Positions 31,376-42,520 of a stretch of DNA of 64,000 nucleotides are shown here, piece by piece. Location of the stretch: NCBI RefSeq assembly GCF_900497805.2, contig NW_020954599.1:41344227-41408226 (forward strand), in the 5' to 3' direction. The notes under the pieces are model-generated. The model was given only the letters and a program-made list of their open reading frames with translations. It had not been told where the DNA came from and searched no databases. The translations under genes and the position numbers were made by a program. Every line of letters begins with the position of its first letter. Position 1 is the stretch's first letter. The stretch is from Vombatus ursinus. Lineage: Eukaryota > Chordata > Mammalia > Diprotodontia > Vombatidae.

Positions 31376-32006
31376 TCCTCGATTTAGAACTGAAACTAGA
31401 ATGAACCTCAGCAGACATCTAGTCCAACTCTTTCATTTTACAAAATGAGGACATTCATCCTTATAATAAGCATCACAGACTGATCCAACCATTCTGGAGA
31501 GCAATTTGGAACTACGCCCAAAAGGCTATCAAACTGTGCATACCCTTTGACTCAGCAATATCACTTCTAGGGCTGTATCCCAAAGACATCATACAAATGG
31601 GAAAAGGACCCACATGTACAAAAATATTTATAGCAGCTCTTTTTGTGGTGGCAAAGAATTGTAAATTGAGGGGATGCCCATCAGCTGGGGAATGGCTGAA
31701 CAAGTTGTGGTATATGAATGTTGTGGAATACTATTGTGCTATAAGAAATGATGAGCAGATGGACTTCAGAAAAACCTGGAAAGACTTACATGAACTGATG
31801 CTGAATGAAGTGAGCAGAACCAGGAGAGCATTGTACAACAGTTACAGCCACAATGTATGATTAACTTTGATAGATTGATATCTTCTTAGCAATGCAAGGA
31901 TCCAAGACAACTCCAAAGGACTCATGATGGAAAATGCTTCCACATCCAGAAAAATAACTATGGAGTCTGAATGCAGATTGAAGCATATTATTGGTGCTCT
32001 CTCTTG

Positions 32007-32040
<34 letters not shown>

Positions 32041-32322
32041 TTTGTTTCTTCTTTCTCGTGGCTTCTCCCATTGGATAAACTGGTTGTAGTTCTTCTTTAC
32101 AACATGACTAATGTGAAAATAGGTTCAATGTGAATGTAAATGTAGAGCCTATATCAAATTGCACAATGTCTTGGGGTGGGGGAGGGGAGAGATGGGGAGA
32201 AAATTTGGAACTCAAAATCTTATGGAAGTGAACGTTGAAAAATAAATAAAATTTTTAAAAATAAACATCATAGATAGGATCTGAACTCAGGTCCTCTGGC
32301 CCCACCATACCAAATTCCTATG
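31376..32322 (-). repeat. MIR-type SINE split by an L1
   Basis: Left part 31380-31464 (gaactgaaactagaatgaac ctcagcagacatctagtcc, cattttacaaaatgagg) and right part 32276-32322 (aggatctgaactcaggtcct ctggcccc) form one minus-strand MIR when the L1 between them is set aside. A small middle portion was already missing. Confidence 0.8.
31481..32259 (+). mobile_element. 5'-truncated L1 (ORF2 end and 3' UTR) inside a MIR
   Basis: tgatccaaccattctggaga, the ORF2 C-terminal frame (31597-31860 reads M-G-K-G-P-T-C-T-K-I-F-I-A-A-L-F and W-L-N-K-L-W-Y), then the 3' UTR with a CT-repeat (32005-32040), acaacatgactaatgtg, a G-rich block and an A-rich end. The flanks aataagcatcacagac (31465-31480) and aataaacatcatagat (32260-32275) match at 13 of 16 positions, a decayed target duplication. 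This is one of the better preserved L1 ends here. Confidence 0.93.
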
Positions 32323-32552
32323 TGAATGGATGTAATTGGGGAAAGTATTATTTCCCTCCTTGACCCACGCTGTATCTTCTATAGAATATCCTCCATTTCA
32401 TCATTATGCTTTTGCTAACAGTACAGAGGAAAAAAGGGGTGGGAGCTACTCCTTAAAAAAATACTGATATACAAGGATGTCAGCCATGGGAACTGAGCAA
32501 ATGTCAGTGGTGAACACCATAGGGGTGACTGCTCCTCTTCAGTGTCCACAAC

Positions 32553-32815
32553 TCCATGAGGCACCTGGATGGATAGAGTGCTGGGCCTGTAATTAGGAAG
32601 ACCCAAGTTCAAATTTGGCCTCAGATACTTACTATGTGACCTTGGACAAGTCACTTATTTAGCTTCCATCTGCCTCATTTTCCTCAACTGTAAAAATGGG
32701 AATAATAACAGCACTAACCTCTCAGGGTTTTTGCAAGGAAAAGTGATACAATATTTTTAAAGCATTTAGCACAATGCTAGTTCTAGGCACACAGCAGGTA
32801 CTATATAAATAGTTG
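32553..32815 (+). repeat. Long CORE-SINE
   Basis: gaggcacctggatggataga, gggcctgtaattaggaagac, ctcagatacttactatgtga, ctcattttcctcaactgtaa, taaagcatttagcacaatgc, ggtactatataaatag. Confidence 0.87.
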
Positions 32816-34987
32816 TTCCCTTTCTCTTCACATAAGCATGCTAGTGACTCAGATATGTAGCAAAATGTTTACTCCAATACCAGTTCCCAAACTATTCAGA
32901 GTGCAAATGTGTATAAAGTTTTAGACAAAGAGCTGATGTAGCAGACTGCCTCATCATCTATGAGGCATGACAGTGGGATAGTCTAGGCTATGAAATGAGG
33001 CTGTTTTTTGAATTGTGTAATTAGGAATACAGAATAAGAGACAGGGACCCAGAAAATAATTCTAATGGTGCCACAGCAAGCAATCAGCTGGGGAAGCGGG
33101 AAATGTCCAGTCTCCTATTTAATTAAGACTTAGTATACGTGCATTCTGGGGACTGAGACTATATCAGTCAAAGCATTCACACCGCTACCATAATTTTTAA
33201 TGGAGTGATCACAGTACACAAATGTTGAGATCTACAGTCATTACCAGACCATTCTATGGGCAATGCAATGTTAATCTGAGCATTGCCCTCCTAGGTTTCA
33301 TTTTCCTGGCTCTCCATCCCTGAAATGATGGACATCTGCATCCACCCTTAGAAACCTAACAGCCTATGGCAAATCACTTTTTCCATTCAGGGTCAAACTT
33401 CAATATCTCTACTGGGTTGTCTTTACTATATAACAGGAAAAAGACAGAGGATGGAGAAATATACATGAATATTAACAACTCTAATATATTAGTAATCAAG
33501 AGCTATGTGGCAGAGGCAAAATAAAAGATTTTATTAAAAGGATGCACAACCAGAAAAGGAAGTGGGACACTCATGTAGTGAGAGGCCTAGAGAAATGAAA
33601 CGGCACAGCTAGTAAATGCCTGGTAGAGGATTCAGACGTGAGTCTCCCTGACTCCAAATCCAACACTACATTCACAAATTTGCGTTCCTTCCATATAAAT
33701 GCATGTTTTATTATCTTTCATCCTATAAGAATAATGGTATTTTTCTTTCTAATCCACATTATCCATGGCTTAAAAGATCATAGACTAATTGTTTTCTTCA
33801 TTTAAAACTGAATACTATAATTAATAGTATCTTTGATCGAAATTCAGAAAACATTTCCTTAAAGTGTGGCAATGAATACCACGTCCCACAGTCATAAAGC
33901 TAAACTGTTACAGACTGCTTGCATATGGTGGTTTCGCCACATTTTACAGTTTTAGGAGAACATTTGAAAAGCTTCCTGGCTGGAACATACTCATGATGGA
34001 TACCTTGCTAATGGACATTCTTTCTTTAAAGGAGACTTCAAAACTTTATGAAGCTAACAGGCAAGATGAATGTAATATGTGACCTCTCAAGCCAAAGATT
34101 ATCACTCTCGTATCCTTGAAAATATGTGGGCCAGAGGTAACCAAAATAGCATATTGTATATTGTATGAAGCAGTATGTGGGACCTTGGCAGTCTTCCCAG
34201 GTTGAAATTCTCTGCCGTGGCCACAGTCAAAACATAAAGTAACCAGAAACCTGAAGTATTCAGGATTAAAGAATAAGGGAAAGCACACATTTCACTAGAT
34301 GTGGCAACAGGCCTGATGAATGGTGTACTCTCTGACCTCTTATCCTTGGAAATACCATATCACATACCACTGCCAATGCAGCCTGTCATAAAATGTAATC
34401 ATCACAACCCAGCCCTCTTTCCATAGATCCTTGATGAAGCTGGTTACATTTAAATGGCATGTCTAGTTCCTGAATTACTCAGATTGGGAAATGCTGATGC
34501 TATCTTGGGAATATAAGCACTTTTAGTTCATATATCTTGGAAAAGATTCTGGAAGAGGACAGCAAGCTGGTCCCAGAATGGAGCAGATAGAGGTGATCAG
34601 GCTGGATTGCCTTTCAGAAATTGTGCACTGTTTTTTAATGACCCCAGGTTTCTCTCCATAACAAGATCCATCTTTCTAACATCAGTGTTATCCACTGAGA
34701 CAGTATGACTGCAAGTTATGGAATCCCATAATCTCTGATGAATGGAAGTTGTAGGTCACCCACTGGACAACAAAGAGGTACATGGGGGTTGGAGCAAACT
34801 GAAATATGTTACTAGTGAGGAATTACATAGGAGAAATGGTTTAAAAGATGTCATCAGAGTGGTATGGGGAGTTGAGAGTGTAGGAAAGATGAGCCAGTCA
34901 TGTAGCAAGAGTGAACAATGGGCAACATGTGTGGTTCACTAGTATCCACAGAATGCCAGGAGACCTACGGGCTGACCTCCAGCATGC
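32816..34987. other. Largely single-copy; one MIR scrap
   Basis: Contains a minus-strand MIR piece at 33585-33672 (gcacagctagtaaatgcctg ... gactccaaatccaac). 33680-33960 and 34020-34740 show no repeat or gene. Overlapping minus frames at 34046-34290 are unrecognised. Confidence 0.45.
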
Positions 34988-35165
34988 ACAGATGTAGAGC
35001 TAGAAAGGACCAATAGACCAACTAGTCCAACCGCATTATTTTACAAATGAGGAAACTGAGGCCCAGGGAGATGAAATTATTTGGCCAAGGTTACACAAAT
35101 GGTAAAAATGAGAAGTGGATTTTCAACCCAGATCCTTTGACTCTAGAGCCAGCATTTTTCCCATA
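34988..35165 (-). repeat. MIR-type SINE with CR1-like tail
   Basis: gatgtagagctagaaaggac, tttacaaatgaggaaactga ggcccagggag, ggccaaggttacacaaatgg, cagatcctttgactctagag. Confidence 0.9.
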
Positions 35166-36335
35166 GTACAATATGAACCCCTTGTGGACTTATCGGAAAA
35201 CATGGGCAAGAGTCACACTGGTTGAGCAGACCTAGATGGGTTTCAATCTGTGTTATTGGAGGGAGTAGCCACATTGGTGAAATCACACATCCATCGAAGT
35301 ATTGAAAAGCTTTAGGAAGATATATTTTATATTTTAAATTCATCTGAAATGATGGTGATGGAAATAATTAACAATGGTAATTAGTTACCATTTTAAAATG
35401 CTGAAATAAAGCACTTACCAACTAGATGTTATGTTAATCATGTTCTCAGGAACACCATTCAATAAAATAGGCAGATTTGATTTATTTAAGTGAAGATATT
35501 AACAAATATATATCACGGGAATTGGGACCCATTTAACTTTAGAAAGCAAAGACTCCATAGTTTGGGACAGAGCAACACTTTATACCAGTTAACTCAAAAA
35601 TGATACATTGGTTCAGTTTGTAAAATATTTTTATGATTTTTCCTAGTTCAGTTGTGTTAGACAATTGGTTGGTTTGGTTCTTTTAATTTGCTAAATGGTC
35701 AAAAACACAAGATAACAAAACTTTAGTTCAGTTCTCTTCTCAGTGCTTCAAAAGATCTGGAATTTGATCCATGTGTGCCTTCCTAGCCTTTCTACACCCT
35801 CCCAGGTTTCATGTTTTACATTATAACCACTAAGCTATACCCAAGAAACTCATTACTAGGCAGTCAATCTTCTCATGATGAGCCCCTCTACACTGAGCTA
35901 GGTTGACCCTCAGAAGACAAATCCTGAGTCCATAAGTAGGCCCATTCTTGAAACTTTTCCAGCATGTTAGGACTTGCCAGATCTTATGCTTCTCTGGCAT
36001 AAGATAATAGAGCCCAGGCTCAGTGATAAACCCAAGTTGGTGCTGAGGCAACCAAGGAAGGTCTTAGTGACAGTCATCACTCAGGATCAAGTTTAATATT
36101 TACATTCATCTTGGTCTGAGTTCAAGTTCAACATATGAGCATAGTGCATTCTTGTTTGAAGCTTACAGTTTATTTTAGATCAAGTATGGTAACCCTTGCA
36201 TAACTGTCATACTTTTCTTTTCTCAAAGTTAAAGACCCAGTCACTTTGCTACATGTTATTAGGCACTGATTAGTTGCCTTTGAGTTGCTATGGCTAAGAC
36301 ATCATAGCGCTAAGAGACTTTCAAGTTTGATCCTC
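35166..36335. other. No gene or clear repeat seen
   Basis: About 1.2 kb that appears single-copy. A 73-codon minus frame (35830-36051) is unrecognised. Confidence 0.45.
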
Positions 36336-36445
36336 CAGAAGAATGTAAGCTACTTGAAGACCAGAAATCTCTCATTCATGTCTTAGTATACTAAATACCT
36401 AGAATAGAACCATGTGTACAATTCTTTTCGAATTGAATTTATTAA
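36336..36445 (+). repeat. L2 3' end
   Basis: agaatgtaagctacttgaag accagaaatctc, then a decayed terminus. The 'gaatgtaagct.cttgag' motif is the L2 landmark. Confidence 0.75.
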
Positions 36446-36446
36446 A

Positions 36447-36545
36447 GCCATGGAATCGTAGATGATGGAGCTAGAGGAAACTTTTGAGATCATTTAATCT
36501 GATCGTTTTGTTGTATAGATTAGGCAACCGAGACATAAAATGGTT
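36447..36545 (-). repeat. MIR-type SINE tail fragment
   Basis: ggaatcgtagatgatggagc tagaggaaac, gatcatttaatctgatcg, gattaggcaaccgagac: 3' part of an inverted MIR with CR1-like tail. Confidence 0.75.
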
Positions 36546-36665
36546 ATGAAAAGGAATGAGGGAAGAAAAAAGGGAAGGGAAGAGAAGGGGGGAGGACAGA
36601 AGAAAGAAGAAAAAGGGAGGGAGGGAAGGAGGGAAGGAAGCAAGAAGGGAGATAAGAGCATTTGG
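36546..36665. repeat. Polypurine tract
   Basis: About 110 bases almost wholly A and G on the plus strand (ggaagggaagagaagggg and similar). Long purine-only strands of this kind can form triplex DNA; no regulatory role is shown. Confidence 0.9.
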
Positions 36666-38792
36666 AAAAGAAAAATCTCATTCTCTCATTGTGGACAAAG
36701 GCCCAACTTACACATGTGGGTGATGTGACCTGAGAATCAATACCAACCACGAAACTGAGAAAGTGCATCTGAAAATCTCCAGAAATTTTAAGAGTGTACA
36801 GTTAGATGTAAAACAGGGCTTTTGTTTTGTTAGATTTTCCACTGAAATCTGACAAGACAACAAATATGAAGCCAAATAGAAAAAAGTTTTGTTACTAAAA
36901 TATACAACCTCATCTTGCCTAAAAGGAAAAAGAAGACATGACTCACTCTCAGTGAACATATGGGCAGGTAAATTCTGGGGTTCACAAAACCCATCTGTGC
37001 CAAATGTGATGTTTCTCAACTTCCCCTCTGTTTCCTCTTTTTGTCCATGTGGTCTGTACTACCACTTTTATTTCTCCCTCCATTTATCTTCATCCAAAGA
37101 TTTTTCACCATGTTTTGCTTCTCTGGTTCTGATATTTTCCCATGTGAGTGAGAATATGATGCTATCCCTCCACCTGTCCTTCCCCCATCATCCTGTTTCT
37201 TTTGAACAAATAACACCCATCCAGAGCCATATTTGAATCATGGAATGACTAGACATGAAGTCTCAGGGATTCCTATGAGGTTAAATTTATATTATTGCTT
37301 TAGGATCTCTAGTTACTCTTGCTTCTTGACCAAACATTGGGTATTTCTGTATAAATATGTATGATTGTGAGTTTTTCTACTGTTTCCTTCTTTGTCCTTT
37401 GTCCTGAGTGTCTCAACTGCTATTTTTCTTTCACTTTATCTATCTTAGTATATAATATTAGACAGTTTTCTCCCTCCCCTATTCTTTTTTATTTTAAAGC
37501 CCAGTTAAATAGACGTGCAAGAAACCAGGCCAAAAAAAATAAACAATCAAAAAAATACATGCTTTTCTTGAATATACTTTATCCCTGGCCAGAAATCTAT
37601 CACTTCTATATTTTAAAATGTGGTCCAGAAATTAAAATCCTATTCTTGGAGACTGTCTTCTTAGCCAGTTATTCATCTTTCAACTGTTTTTCTTTTCTGG
37701 AGTCCTTGCCTTTGATGAACAGCAATCAGGAAAACACAGCTAATACCCCTATAGACTTCAGTTTCTTGCCCAAAACTGTGTTATCTTTGGCAATATTTTT
37801 GAGGTTCCTTCTGGTGGTATAATTTATGAACATATGAACCACCAGAAATAGGTAGCGGTCATTCATTTTGACAATTCCTATAGGGTTTTCTGTCATGTTT
37901 TAGATATATGGTCAAGGAATATAACAGACTTCTGTCTTATTGTTATCCATGAACAGGAAGTCACCAGCCATCTAGATTTCTCTTCTTCCTGCTACCCTTC
38001 CAAATGACCTTTCATCTGACATCCAATGGGTCTCTGCTTTATCATTCCTTGGATAAAAAGTAACTAGTTCTTTCTAAAAGCTTCTAACTCCTCCTCTTCA
38101 GAGAGAAACTACTTTTTTAGTCCCAAGAATAGTTATCCTCCCCCCCTCATTCTTCCTCTTTTCTTTTACCTTATAATCTTCTCACAAGGGTCAAGTGCTC
38201 TCTACATTACTACAGTTGCTTTTTCTCCCATTGAATGCATGCTTCCACTTTTTTTTTAAAGAACACTTGAATCCTCCCAATAACCTGAGGTATAGAGAGG
38301 CAGTCTTCAAGGCCCTTCGCCTTCCCTTTCAGAAGACACAGAAGTCTACAATATATATTTAAAAGGACCTCAGCTATAGTAGAAATACAAACATCACGTC
38401 TTCATAGAATCATGGCTTTCATAGGTTTAGAAATAGAAAGGATTCAGCGCAAATCTTAGTAAATGCGCATGATCTTCATACTGAGTGTGACTCTCAGCCT
38501 TCTTATTTTAACTACTTCTAAGTGTTTGTACCTCCTAATCACTTTGTTAAGAGATTTATAGTTTGTATAACCTTTTAACAATATTTTTTATAACACATGA
38601 CTTCTTTTTCTGCAACTCAACAATTTCATCCTTTAAAGAAGATCAGAAGCAGAGACCTTGAAAAAATAATTTTAAAACACATTACATAGAATGCAGAAGC
38701 AACATACTTCAATACATCAAAACATAGAGGCCAGTCTTCTGATGGAAATTAGCTAGGCAAATCTTCAGAGGATTATGGCTCTCATTTCTGGG
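36666..38792. other. No gene or named repeat; several spurious ORFs
   Basis: About 2.1 kb. The 153-codon frame at 37361-37822 and 115-codon frame at 36889-37236 (plus), and the 103-codon frame at 36708-37019 (minus), show no recognisable motif and biased, AT-driven composition. A scrap of MIR tail lies at about 38400-38455. 37490-38140 may be an eroded LINE that I cannot align. Confidence 0.4.
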
Positions 38793-38800
38793 TCTATAAT

Positions 38801-39004
38801 AGACCTGCACAATTTGGCAGTAGGTAGGGGCCAAAATTAAAATAGGCTAAACTTCTTTGGGCTGCAGATAGGTTAGACTAGAGATAGACTGAGGACTCTT
38901 GGTTGCTGCAGGTCACGTGACAAACAGGAGAGAGTGCACAGTGGCTACCCTACATTTCTCATGGGCAGCCCGAAATCCTTTGGCCATGTATTGTGCTGGC
39001 CTGG
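38801..39004. mobile_element. Short hAT-type nonautonomous element (204 bp)
   Basis: The left end agacctgcacaatttggcag and right end gtattgtgctggcctgg are imperfect inverted complements (the shared core is gcacaat/attgtgc). The element is flanked by an identical 8-bp direct repeat, tctataat, at 38793-38800 and 39005-39012. Eight-base duplications are the hallmark of hAT transposition. It has no coding capacity. Confidence 0.8.
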
Positions 39005-39149
39005 TCTATAATCGAAGCTTTTCTAGCTTGGCAGGATCTCTTGGAGTTTCTCCTCCACTAGTATAACCTTAAAGATGTCACTACAAGACACAAGAAGAGT
39101 AATCTGTTGAATGTGGAAATATATAGAAGAACACTGAGTTGTAGGACAG

Positions 39150-39822
39150 TCATTAATGAGCTGGAGAGTGCCTAAACCAAGAAAACTAGGGTGATGAATG
39201 GACTCAAGTCAATTCCCCATGAAGATCAGTTGAAGAAATGGGAATGATAAGCTTGGAGAAGAAAAGACTTGGGGCTGACATGACAGTTGTTGTAAAATAT
39301 TTGAAGGGGTTCTGGTAGAAAGAGGATTAGATTTGTTCTCTTTGGCCCTCTAGGGCAGAAATACTAGAGGAATAATGATTGGAAATTGCAAAAAGGAAAT
39401 TTTAAGTTTGATATGGGGGGAAATTTGTAAAGAATTAGAACTATTCAAGCATGAAATAGTCTGTCTTGGAGGTAGGTAGGATGTTTCCTCTCACCAAAGG
39501 TCTTTAAGAAAAGCCTGGAGGAAACCTTGCCAGAAGTGTGAAACATGCAGCCTCATGCCACATGCAGCTCACAATACTCCCAAATGTGGCCCAAACAATA
39601 TTAAAATATAATTGGGAAATATTTAACAAAACAAAATTTAAAAACATGATTAAACATAAGTAATATAACATTTTAAAATTAAGTCAATATGTGACCAAAG
39701 AGGTTCTTATGTCTGGATGTTTCTATTTGAGTTTGACACCTCTGTTTCAGAGGGATCCTTTTTCATATCGAACTAAATGACTTCTGAAGACTCTCCCAAC
39801 TCTGAAGTTCTATGACTGAAAA
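39150..39822 (+). mobile_element. L3 (CR1-clade) 3' end, split by a hAT element
   Basis: gagctggagagtgcctaaac, ggatgatgaatggactcaag-like opening, gaagatcagttgaagaaatg, cttggagaagaaaagacttg, gtctttaagaaaagcctgga, and after the insertion gaactaaatgacttctgaag actctcccaactctgaagtt ctatgac, the L3 terminus. 5'-truncated. Confidence 0.87.
39531..39744. mobile_element. hAT-type element nested in L3 (214 bp)
   Basis: Begins cagaagtgtgaaacatgcag and ends gtttgacacctctg. The ends are inverted complements at about 11 of 14 positions (CAGaGGTGTcAAAC type, as in hAT elements with 'caggggtgtcaaac' termini). L3 sequence stops and resumes exactly at these edges. A clean 8-bp duplication is not visible, so the flanks have decayed. 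Confidence 0.7.
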
Positions 39823-40164
39823 TTGGGTAAGTCTAGAATAAATCCCACCATGAACAAGCAAAAATTGAGGCAAGAGACAAAATAGGTATTATGGCTCTTC
39901 CACTGTGTTCCCTTGGGCTACGGATGTTCACGTTCATCAGATACACATGATCTATGACAACAGCAAGTGTCATAGAAGGCCTCCTAAGAACACTTCGGGC
40001 TAATCTGTTTTTGCAGATTTGGAAACCTAAACCCATCTGCAAGTCTTTCCTCGGGGTCTCTGCTTGCTTTCCTCTCACTCTCTTCTTAATTCTCTCTTTG
40101 CCTTGATTCTCTCTTCTCTCTTGGTTTTTGAGATACTCTCTCAGTTCTCTTCTTAACCACCCAC
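39823..40164. other. Unassigned; 111-codon minus-strand frame
   Basis: The frame at 39833-40168 (minus) starts with a charged Arg/Lys/Glu-rich stretch. I do not recognise it and see no splice or promoter context. It may be part of an unidentified repeat. Confidence 0.35.
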
Positions 40165-41525
40165 CCATTCCTTTTTAATTTTCTTTGCTGGATCTTCATC
40201 TAGGTCTTCATTCATGCCTACTAACTGTGGGTATACTCTCAAGACTCTGTCCTGGGCCTATTATCTTCTACCTGTTTTAATGATCTTATCACCTCCAAAT
40301 ATTAAATTATCCTCTCTATGCTGATGATTTCCAGATCTCTTTATCCAGTCCTAACCTTTCTCCTAACCTCTAGTCTCACATCTCCAACTGCCTATTAGAC
40401 ATCTCCAACTGAATGTCTCATAGACATCTTAAACTCAACATATCCAAAACTATACTCATTATCCCCCCCCAAGTCTTCCTCTCTCTTTTTAAAAATTGTT
40501 ATTTGTTTTATTTTTAATTTATAGAATAAAACAAGCATTTCCATAACATAGTATAATTAAAAAAGACAATTACACATGAAACTGCAAATCTATTATGCAC
40601 AACTTGCTATTCCTTTTAAATATATAATAAAGTTATCATGTGAATTTCTTTTTTTCTCCCTCCTCCCCCACCCTAGAGGTGACTACTATTAGACACAAAT
40701 ATGTATATATGTGTGAAATCATTTTATACATACTTCTATTTCTCAGTTCTTTCTTCTCTCTAATTTTTCTATTTGTCAAGAACACCACCATCTTCCCAGT
40801 CATCCAGATTTGAAACCTAGGTATGAGCAACCTAAATGTCACCTTTGACTTCACTCTTTTTTACCACCCCTCATATCCAATCAGTTGCCAAGTCCTGTTG
40901 ATTCTACCTTCATAACATCTTCTACATACATATCCCTTCCTCCTTTCACACAGTCATGCCTCTGATCCAAGAACCCATCATCTTATGTCTAGACTATTCC
41001 AAAATTCTATTGATTAGTCTTCCTGCCTCATGTCTCTCTCCACTCCAGTCCATCCCCCCATTCAGCTGTAAGATTGATCTTCCTAAAGCACATGTCTATG
41101 TCACATTCCTGTCCAATAAATTCCAGCGGCTCCCTGTTACCTCCAGGATGAAATACAAAGTCCATTGTATAGAATTCAAAGGTCTTCCTAACCTGGATCT
41201 CTCCTAACTTTCCAGTTTTTTATACCGTATTCTTCCTATACACCCCACTCTACCTTCCACACTTCCTACCCTACTACATACTCTGAGATACAGTGACATC
41301 AGCGTCCTTGCTATTTCTCACACTAGACACTCCAACTCCCTTAATGCTATTGCCTTCCCTCCATCAATTACCTCCAATTATTCTGTAAATATTTTGCTTA
41401 TACAAAGTTGTTTGTATGTTGTCTCCTCCCTTAGACTGTGAGTTTCTTTAGTACAGAGACTATTTGGGGCCTTTCTTTGTATCTCCAAACACATAGTAGA
41501 TACTAAATGCTTGTTGACTGACTGG
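40165..41525 (+). mobile_element. L2 LINE, 3' 1.1 kb, split by an L1-like end
   Basis: The longest plus-strand L2 here. In order: ctctatgctgatgatttcca, the YADD-proximal part of the reverse transcriptase; accaccatcttcccagtcat; catatccaatcagttgccaa gtcc; tccagcggctccctgttacc tccaggatgaaatac; ctcccttagactgtgag; acatagtagatactaaatgc ttgttgactgac. The frame is broken; the 83-codon ORF at 40956-41207 is a fragment of it. An insertion lies at 40490-40750. Confidence 0.93.
40490..40750 (-). mobile_element. L1-like 3' UTR nested in L2
   Basis: On the minus strand: agtagtcacctctagggtgg, a G-rich block, tatttaaaaggaatagcaag, cagtttcatgtgtaattgtc, ggaaatgcttgttttattct and an A-rich end. The layout (G-rich block, then an A-rich end) is that of a LINE-1 3' UTR, of a different subfamily from the other L1 ends here. 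The L2 frame stops and resumes round it. L1 membership is an inference. Confidence 0.55.
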
Positions 41526-41639
41526 CTGACCCTGTACGGCTTTGAATGTGTTTTCTTTCAGTCAAAACCAACCACCTAATCTCAACTCCTCAGATCTCAC
41601 TGTTGCCAGGGGAGCATTTATTTCCCTTCTCTTCTCAGA

Positions 41640-41750
41640 CCCATCTGTAGAATGTGTTTTATTTCCCTTGTGACATTTTAAGTTGCTTGAAAGTAGGGTC
41701 TGTATTATATCTATGTATCTCCATACATTGTAGGTACATAAAGGAGGATT
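41640..41750 (+). repeat. L2 3' end
   Basis: ttttaagttgcttgaaagta gggtctgtatt, then tctccatacattgtaggtac ataaa: decayed L2 terminus. Confidence 0.65.
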
Positions 41751-41997
41751 TCCAGAGGATTTCTAGGGCCATATGGCTCTTCAAGACCCAAAGGCCATTA
41801 TTCTTTGGGAAAGAGAGTTGTTGGACCACATGCCCCTGCATTCATGCCCTCTTTCCTCTCATCACTATCCTAGTTTCCAGGAAAGTCTTGCAATGATCCA
41901 AAAACAGACTAATTGAATTCATGTCCATGTAAGACGCCAGGCTGATATGAAATATTCTTCCACTTTGAAGAATTTCAAATAGATAGGTCTTTCCCAG

Positions 41998-42520
41998 TGG
42001 GGCAGCTAGGCAGTGCAATGGATAGAGTACCCAGGTTTGGAATCAGGAAGCTCTGAATTCAAGTGAATTCAAATCTGAATTCAAATTACTAAATGTGCAA
42101 GTCACTTATCCTCTCTGTCTTAGTTTCCTCATCTGTAAAATGGGGATAATAATAGCACTGACCTCCCAAGGTTGTTGTGAGGATCAAATGAGATAATAAT
42201 TATAAAGCACTTAGAACGTGATTGGCACATTTTATTCAATTGTCTCAGTCTTTTCTGACTCTTCATGGCCCCATTTGGGGTTTTTTTGGCAAAGATACTG
42301 GAGTGATTTGCTATTTCCTTCTCCAACTCATTTTACAGATGAGGAAACTGAGGCAAACAGGGTGAAATGACTTGCCAAGAGTCACACAGCTAGTAAGTTT
42401 CGGAGGCTGGATTTGAACTCAGGTCTTCCTGATTCCAGGCTGGGCATTCTTTCCCACTATGCCACATAGTTGCCCTTACATAGTACACACTACACAAATG
42501 TCAGTTGTTGTTGTTGGTAT
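41998..42520 (+). repeat. Long CORE-SINE split by another SINE
   Basis: Left part 41998-42231 (ggggcagctaggcagtgcaa ... ctcatctgtaaaatggggat ... aaagcacttagaacgtgatt ggcaca) and right part 42477-42520 (acatagtacacactacac aaatgtcagttgttgttg) form one element. A short duplication of gaattcaa occurs within it near 42055-42085. Confidence 0.88.
42232..42476 (-). mobile_element. Mar1/MON1-type SINE nested in a CORE-SINE
   Basis: ttgtctcagtcttttctgac, tcttcatggccccatttggg, ggcaaagatactggagtgat ttgc, ccttctccaactcattttac, gaggaaactgaggcaaacag, ggatttgaactcaggtcttc, actatgccacatagttgccc. The 'cttcatgaccccatttggggttttcttggcaaagatactgg' segment is the RTE-like tail domain of this family. Confidence 0.93.

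Noticed and set aside
36546-36665. Polypurine tract as a promoter or regulatory element
   Set aside because: Simple-repeat structure accounts for it; no TATA, CpG island or gene nearby.
36889-37236. 115-codon plus-strand frame overlapped by minus-strand frames
   Set aside because: Open on both strands and unrecognised; typical of chance in stop-poor sequence.
37361-37822. 153-codon plus-strand frame
   Set aside because: AT-driven composition, no motif, no conserved start context; judged chance.
39833-40168. 111-codon minus-strand frame with a charged N-terminal part
   Set aside because: Considered as part of a retroviral leader or pseudogene, but no motif or end repeats support this.
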